Origin: Exiguobacterium aurantiacum
Lineage (GTDB): Bacteria; Bacillota; Bacilli; Exiguobacteriales; Exiguobacteriaceae
DNA length: 64,000 nt
NCBI RefSeq assembly: GCF_024362205.1
Contig: NZ_CP101462.1
Location: forward strand, 2,469,001-2,533,000
Direction of reading: 5' to 3'
Shown here: positions 61,919-64,000 of the stretch, piece by piece
How positions within the stretch are numbered: the first letter of the stretch is position 1
How the letters are laid out: each line of letters opens with the position of its first letter
Position numbers and translations under genes: made by a program
Notes under the pieces: model-generated
Told to the model about the DNA's origin: nothing
The model's input: only the letters and a program-made list of their open reading frames with translations
Databases searched by the model: none

Positions 61919-64000
61919 TCACGCTTTTTCGATCGGGGCAAACTTGGCGAGCAGGCGCTTGATGCCTACTGCCGGGAAAGCGATATCGAGTTCGAGCTGA
62001 TCGCCTTCGCCACGCGTCTGAACGACCGTGCCTTGACCCCATTTTTTATGATTGGCCTTATCCCCAACGTTCCAACCGATTGATTCGGCGCCGGACGACT
62101 GGGCGAGCTTCGGTTTCGGTTTCGAGCTGAAGCCGTTCACCGGAAGTTTCCCCGGCGACTCAACCGGATTCCATGGCATCGCCTTTTTCGCTTTGCCCGA
62201 ACGCTCCAAGAGCGTCTCCGGTAACTCATGCAAGAAGCGCGATTCCGGGTTGTTTTGGAAACGACCGTACAGCATGCGCGACTGGGCCCGCGTCAAATAG
62301 AGGCGTTTCTCGGCCCGCGTGATCCCGACGTAGGCGAGACGACGTTCTTCTTCCATCTCTTCCGGGTCGTTCAAGGCACGGCTGTGCGGGAACAACCCTT
62401 CTTCCATCCCAATCAAGAAAACGACCGGGAACTCAAGTCCCTTGGCCGAATGCAGCGTCATGAGCGTCACTTGGTGCAACTCGTCCACTTCTTCGAGCGT
62501 GTCGAGGTCCGAGACGAGCGTCAAGTCGGTCAGGAAGGCGACGAGCGTCTGTTCATCGCTCTCTTTCTCGAAGTTTTGCGCGACCGAGAGGAACTCTTGC
62601 AAGTTCTCGAGTCGACTTTCGGCTTCGAGCGTCTTCTCGATTTTGAGCATCTCTTCGTAGCCTGACTTCTTCAACACTTCTTCGATCAATTCGGAAATTG
62701 ACAAGTAGTCGGCCATTTGGCGCAAATCAACCATCAATTGACGGAACTCGGCAAGTTTTGTCGCTGTGCGCGGGGCAATCCCGGACAGTTCGATGTCGCG
62801 GATGGCTTCCATGAGCGACACGCCTTGCATGCCGGCGAAATCACCGAGCTTGTCGACCGTCGCGGCGCCGATGCCCCGCTTTGGTTCATTGACGACACGG
62901 ACAAATGAGATGTCCTCATCCGGGTTGGCGATCAAACGCAAATACGCCAAAATGTCCTTAATCTCTTTTCGTTCATAGAACTTCGTCCCGCCGACCATCT
63001 TATACGGGATGTTTGACTTGAGAAGCATCTCCTCGAGTCCACGCGATTGGGCGTTCGTCCGGTACAGGACGGCCATCTCGCCGTAATCGACACCTTCTTG
63101 GCGGAGTTCTTTCATCTGATTGATGATGAAGAACGCTTCATCCCGGTCGTCCGAGGCAACGTGGAGGAGCAATTTCTCACCTTCGACGTTCTCCGTCCAC
63201 AACTTTTTATCTTTTCGACCCGAGTTGTTTTGAATGACGCCGTTCGCCGCTTCCAAAATCCGTTTCGTCGAACGATAGTTTTGTTCGAGCAAGATGACGT
63301 GCGCGCTTGGGTAGTCCTTCTCGAACGTCAAGATGTTGGCGATGTCGGCGCCGCGCCAGCGGTAGATTGACTGATCCGAGTCACCGACGACACACAAGTT
63401 CTCATGCGCCTGTGCGAGCAACTTGACGAGCGTGTATTGGGCCCGATTCGTATCTTGATACTCGTCGACGTGGATGTATTGGAATTTCTTCTGGTAGAAC
63501 GCGAGTACGTCCGGCGCTTCTTGGAACAATTGAATCGCCTTCATGATCAAGTCATCAAAATCGAGCACGTTGTTCTGCTTCAATTTCTTCTCATACGCCG
63601 TATAGACGTCCGAGATGACTTTCTCGTATGGGTTGTTGCCGACGAGTCCGGCCGCATCTTGAGGCGTGCGAAGTTCGTTCTTATGGTTCGAAATCATACC
63701 GAGGAGCGTCCGCGGCTCATATTTTTTCGGGTCAAGATTCAGCTCTTTGAGCACTTGCTTGATTGCCGTCAACTGATCGGACGAGTCGAGAATCGAGAAG
63801 TTCCGGTCGTAACGGATGCGATCGATGTCACGGCGTAAAATTCGGACGCACATCGAGTGGAACGTCGAAATCCAAATATCGTCCGCGACGCCACCGACGA
63901 GGCGGGCGATCCGGTCTTTCATCTCACGGGCCGCTTTGTTCGTGAACGTGATGGCGAGAATGTTCCACGGCGCGATTTGTTTCGACGCCATCAAATAGGC
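61919..64000 (-). CDS. pcrA: ATP-dependent DNA helicase PcrA, C-terminal part
   Basis: A superfamily 1 helicase cut by the window end; the first residues with the Walker A motif are missing. Present are motif Ia ([18 protein letters not shown]), motif II ([15 protein letters not shown]), motif III ([15 protein letters not shown]), motif IV ([11 protein letters not shown]), motif V ([25 protein letters not shown]) and motif VI ([21 protein letters not shown]). The C terminus has the Tudor-like segment ([19 protein letters not shown]) known in PcrA to touch RNA polymerase. It acts in repair and rolling-circle plasmid replication. Confidence 0.97.
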   Translation of the reverse strand, partial: AYLMASKQIAPWNILAITFTNKAAREMKDRIARLVGGVADDIWISTFHSMCVRILRRDIDRIRYDRNFSILDSSDQLTAIKQVLKELNLDPKKYEPRTLLGMISNHKNELRTPQDAAGLVGNNPYEKVISDVYTAYEKKLKQNNVLDFDDLIMKAIQLFQEAPDVLAFYQKKFQYIHVDEYQDTNRAQYTLVKLLAQAHENLCVVGDSDQSIYRWRGADIANILTFEKDYPSAHVILLEQNYRSTKRILEAANGVIQNNSGRKDKKLWTENVEGEKLLLHVASDDRDEAFFIINQMKELRQEGVDYGEMAVLYRTNAQSRGLEEMLLKSNIPYKMVGGTKFYERKEIKDILAYLRLIANPDEDISFVRVVNEPKRGIGAATVDKLGDFAGMQGVSLMEAIRDIELSGIAPRTATKLAEFRQLMVDLRQMADYLSISELIEEVLKKSGYEEMLKIEKTLEAESRLENLQEFLSVAQNFEKESDEQTLVAFLTDLTLVSDLDTLEEVDELHQVTLMTLHSAKGLEFPVVFLIGMEEGLFPHSRALNDPEEMEEERRLAYVGITRAEKRLYLTRAQSRMLYGRFQNNPESRFLHELPETLLERSGKAKKAMPWNPVESPGKLPVNGFSSKPKPKLAQSSGAESIGWNVGDKANHKKWGQGTVVQTRGEGDQLELDIAFPAVGIKRLLAKFAPIEKA

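Overview
The window is a gene-dense bacterial chromosome segment, roughly 50-55% GC by eye, with AGGAGG-type ribosome sites, many GTG/TTG starts, strong intrinsic terminators and Bacillota regulatory sites (Fur, CtsR, CcpA cre, NagR, ArgR-like, lysine L-box). With the gene orders (pcrA-ligA with camS close by; lysC-asd-dapA-dapB-dapH-alr-lysA; feoA-feoB-small Cys protein; paired fluC) this points to the Bacillales. An Exiguobacterium-like organism is my best guess from protein character; no marker in the window proves it. I see no phage, insertion sequence, CRISPR array or rRNA operon.

Layout. 1-5.2 kb: start of an alanine/sodium symporter, yidD, a proC-like reductase, the Fur-controlled feo iron(II) uptake operon and a DUF554 membrane protein. 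5.2-10 kb: tRNA-Val(GAC), an acetyltransferase, a TetR plus paired SMR efflux operon, an esterase, an M29 aminopeptidase and a YkvA-like protein. 10-16.6 kb: a YitT membrane protein, a membrane GGDEF-EAL protein, a frameshifted GH13 amylase-family gene behind a perfect cre site, and an orphan two-TM sensor-like protein. 16.6-21.5 kb: cadA/cadC metal resistance, a YhfH-like mini-protein, a fluC pair and rocD. 21.7-29 kb: a second (PAS) GGDEF-EAL protein, an APC amino-acid transporter with an ARG-box-like site, an orphan OppA lipoprotein, and an NhaC-family transporter behind a lysine riboswitch.

29-41 kb: adenine deaminase, gamma-carbonic-anhydrase-like protein, two small unknown ORFs, a nitroreductase, then the eight-gene lysine/DAP operon lysC-asd-dapA-dapB-dapH-ilvE-like-alr-lysA (minus strand) behind a second lysine riboswitch. 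41-50 kb: an alanyl-tRNA editing protein and acetyltransferase, a NagR-type regulator, an LCP cell-wall protein, nagAB, a MATE transporter, a CHAD protein and glutaminase. 50-64 kb: a coproporphyrinogen/protoporphyrinogen oxidase coupled to a radical SAM/SPASM protein, a CtsR-controlled dnaJ-like/clpB operon, camS, an LPxTG surface protein with DUF11-like repeats, ligA and a partial pcrA.

How it fits together: the two L-boxes link lysine level to both synthesis (lysC operon) and a probable lysine transporter. rocD, the APC antiporter and the ARG-box-like site form a possible arginine/ornithine theme. NagR and nagAB cover amino-sugar breakdown. The stretches of over 300 bp without protein genes are 5177-5494 (tRNA-Val with promoter, trailer and terminator), 28745-29089 (first L-box leader) and 40805-41176 (second L-box leader).
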